Source: Devosia sp. FKR38
Lineage (GTDB): Bacteria; Pseudomonadota; Alphaproteobacteria; Rhizobiales; Devosiaceae
Length of the DNA stretch: 64,000 nt
Direction: 5' to 3'
Assembly: GCF_005222805.1 (NCBI RefSeq)
Contig: NZ_STGC01000005.1
Span: 656,446-720,445 of the forward strand
Shown here: positions 62,998-64,000 of the stretch, piece by piece
Layout: each line of letters opens with the position of its first letter
How positions within the stretch are numbered: the first letter of the stretch is position 1
Program-made: the position numbers and the translations under genes
The notes under the pieces: model-generated
Seen by the model: only the letters and a program-made list of their open reading frames with translations
What the model was told of the DNA's origin: nothing
The model's database searches: none

Positions 62998-63786
62998 ATG
63001 CGCAAGATTTGGTGGACCGATTTCGCCGCCCGCGAGTTCGAGGGGCTCGACCCCAACAAGACCATCGCCATCCTGCCCATTGCCGCCGTCGAGCAGCATG
63101 GGCCGCATCTGCCGGTGGGCACCGATACCATCATCAATACCTCCATGATGGAGGCGCTGGTCGCCGCCGCGCCGGCCGATCTCGACATCCGCATCCTGCC
63201 CGTCCAGGCCATCGGCAAGTCCAATGAGCATATCTGGGCCAAGGGTACCTTGACCCATACCGCCACCAATCTCATCGATGCCTGGACGCAGATCGGCCTC
63301 GAAGTCGCCCGCGCCGGCATCCGCAAGCTCGTCTTCATCAATTCGCACGGCGGCAATGAGGAAATCATGGGCATCGTCGCCCGCGAGCTGCGCGTTCGCG
63401 CCGGCATGCTGGCGGTCAAGAGCGGCTGGCGCTTTACGCCCGAGGGCGTGCTCACCGATCTCGAACGCCGCCACGGCATTCACGGTGGCGATGCGGAAAC
63501 CTCATTGGTGCTGCATTTCCGGCCCGACCTGGTCGACATGAGCCGCGCCGAGGACTTTGTTTCCATCGCCGCCCGCGACGAGCAACAGTTCCGCTATCTG
63601 CGGCCCACCGGCGCCTTCGGCCACGTCTATTCCTGGATTGCCAGCGACATCAATCCCTCCGGCGCCGTCGGCAACGCCGCCATTGCCACCGCCGAAAAGG
63701 GGCGCCTGATCGTCGAGGCCAATGTCAAAGGCATGCTTGAGATGCTGGCCGAAGTGGTCGCCATGCCGCTGCCCGGCACGCGCTGA
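62998..63786 (+). CDS. Creatininase-family amidohydrolase
   Basis: 262 residues. Metal and active-site motifs: PIAAVEQHGPHLPVGTDTII, the FINSHGGNEE block, and HGGDAETSLVLHF. The family hydrolyses cyclic amides or formamides (creatinine amidohydrolase, FAPy deformylase, others). It follows ridA by 11 bp and faces the amidohydrolase/ABC operon, so it probably opens or trims a ring in the same pathway. Creatinine itself is possible but not proved: no creatinase gene is in the window. Confidence 0.9.
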   Translation: MRKIWWTDFAAREFEGLDPNKTIAILPIAAVEQHGPHLPVGTDTIINTSMMEALVAAAPADLDIRILPVQAIGKSNEHIWAKGTLTHTATNLIDAWTQIGLEVARAGIRKLVFINSHGGNEEIMGIVARELRVRAGMLAVKSGWRFTPEGVLTDLERRHGIHGGDAETSLVLHFRPDLVDMSRAEDFVSIAARDEQQFRYLRPTGAFGHVYSWIASDINPSGAVGNAAIATAEKGRLIVEANVKGMLEMLAEVVAMPLPGTR

Positions 63787-63829
63787 CGCCGTTCACCTCC
63801 CGGTTCCCCACCATCCATCAGTCGTCCTT

Positions 63830-64000
63830 CCCATCCCCCTTGATGGGGCTTCGAGGCGACCGCAGGGCAAATCGCGCCAGCGGCGCGATTTGAGCCGAGA
63901 AGGCCATTAGACCTAAGGTCGAATGGCTGCACCGAGGGAGGGGGTCGTCGAGCTGTCCACTGATGGACCCCCACCCCCAACCCCTCCCCTCAAGGGGGAG
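63830..64000. repeat. Palindromic C/G-rich intergenic element (cut by window end)
   Basis: It starts near CCCCCTTGATGGGG (63836-63848). It contains a perfect stem AAATCGCGCC/GGCGCGATTT (63869-63891) and an imperfect hairpin GCCATTAGACC/GGTCGAATGGC (63903-63927), and reaches CCCCTCCCCTCAAGGGGGAG at the edge. The last 20 bases match 18 of 20 positions of the right end of the 15585-15724 element. It is a second, probably incomplete, copy of the same family. Confidence 0.65.

Noticed and set aside
62998..63786. Calling the creatininase-family gene creatinine amidohydrolase outright
   Set aside because: The family covers several substrates and no creatinase or sarcosine-oxidase genes are present to complete a creatinine pathway.

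Overview
The window is GC-rich chromosomal DNA with dense, often overlapping genes and many GTG/TTG starts. Several features point to Hyphomicrobiales (Alphaproteobacteria), possibly Devosia: abundant peptide-type ABC transporters, a PutR/PutA pair without a PutA ribbon-helix-helix domain, an Irr-like iron-control box, a globin-coupled chemoreceptor and C/G-rich intergenic palindromes. The genus is inferred from gene content, not proven.

Layout. (1) 1-7.3 kb: sulfate uptake (sbp fragment; cysT-cysW-cysA) surrounding a redox-stress island. The island has a flavin reductase, a 7Fe ferredoxin and Fe-superoxide dismutase on the minus strand, divergent from a SufR-like Fe-S regulator and a group III truncated haemoglobin. 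Two matching palindromes lie between the arms. (2) 7.4-15.5 kb: a TPR-GGDEF diguanylate cyclase, a GAF protein and an Opp-type peptide transporter, with stem-loops before the binding-protein gene. (3) 15.6-23.4 kb: a 140-bp palindromic element, putR/putA, a secreted unknown protein, a TetR regulator, an RsmB-family methyltransferase and a secreted ferritin-like protein. (4) 23.6-32.0 kb: a second GAF protein beside a second peptide-type transporter, divergent from an XRE-cupin regulator, a binding protein, an Xaa-Pro peptidase and a GNAT acetyltransferase. (5) 32.0-43.5 kb: a plant-glycan locus with a GH43/117-like enzyme, GH29, GH51, an Opp-type oligosaccharide transporter and an ArsR-type regulator.

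(6) 43.8-46.5 kb: tRNA-Gln(CUG), about 1 kb of degenerate DNA that looks like an integration scar, then a soluble protoglobin chemoreceptor. (7) 46.6-53.0 kb: a NitT/TauT-type ABC transporter, a methyltransferase, and a ferric-chelate-type ABC transporter behind an Irr-like box. (8) 53.0-63.8 kb: a catabolic locus in two arms. The minus arm has an enolase-superfamily enzyme, an adenine-deaminase homologue, a quinone reductase, an FAD oxidoreductase, a cytosine-deaminase-like amidohydrolase and a THI5-like ABC transporter. The plus arm has RidA and a creatininase-family amidohydrolase. Together they look like import and breakdown of an N-heterocycle or cyclic amide of unknown identity. The window ends inside a second copy of the palindromic element family.

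The most interesting unexplained items are the region 8 catabolic locus, the recurring GAF-plus-peptide-ABC pairing (two copies here), and the paired operators at the Fe-S regulator/sodB junction.
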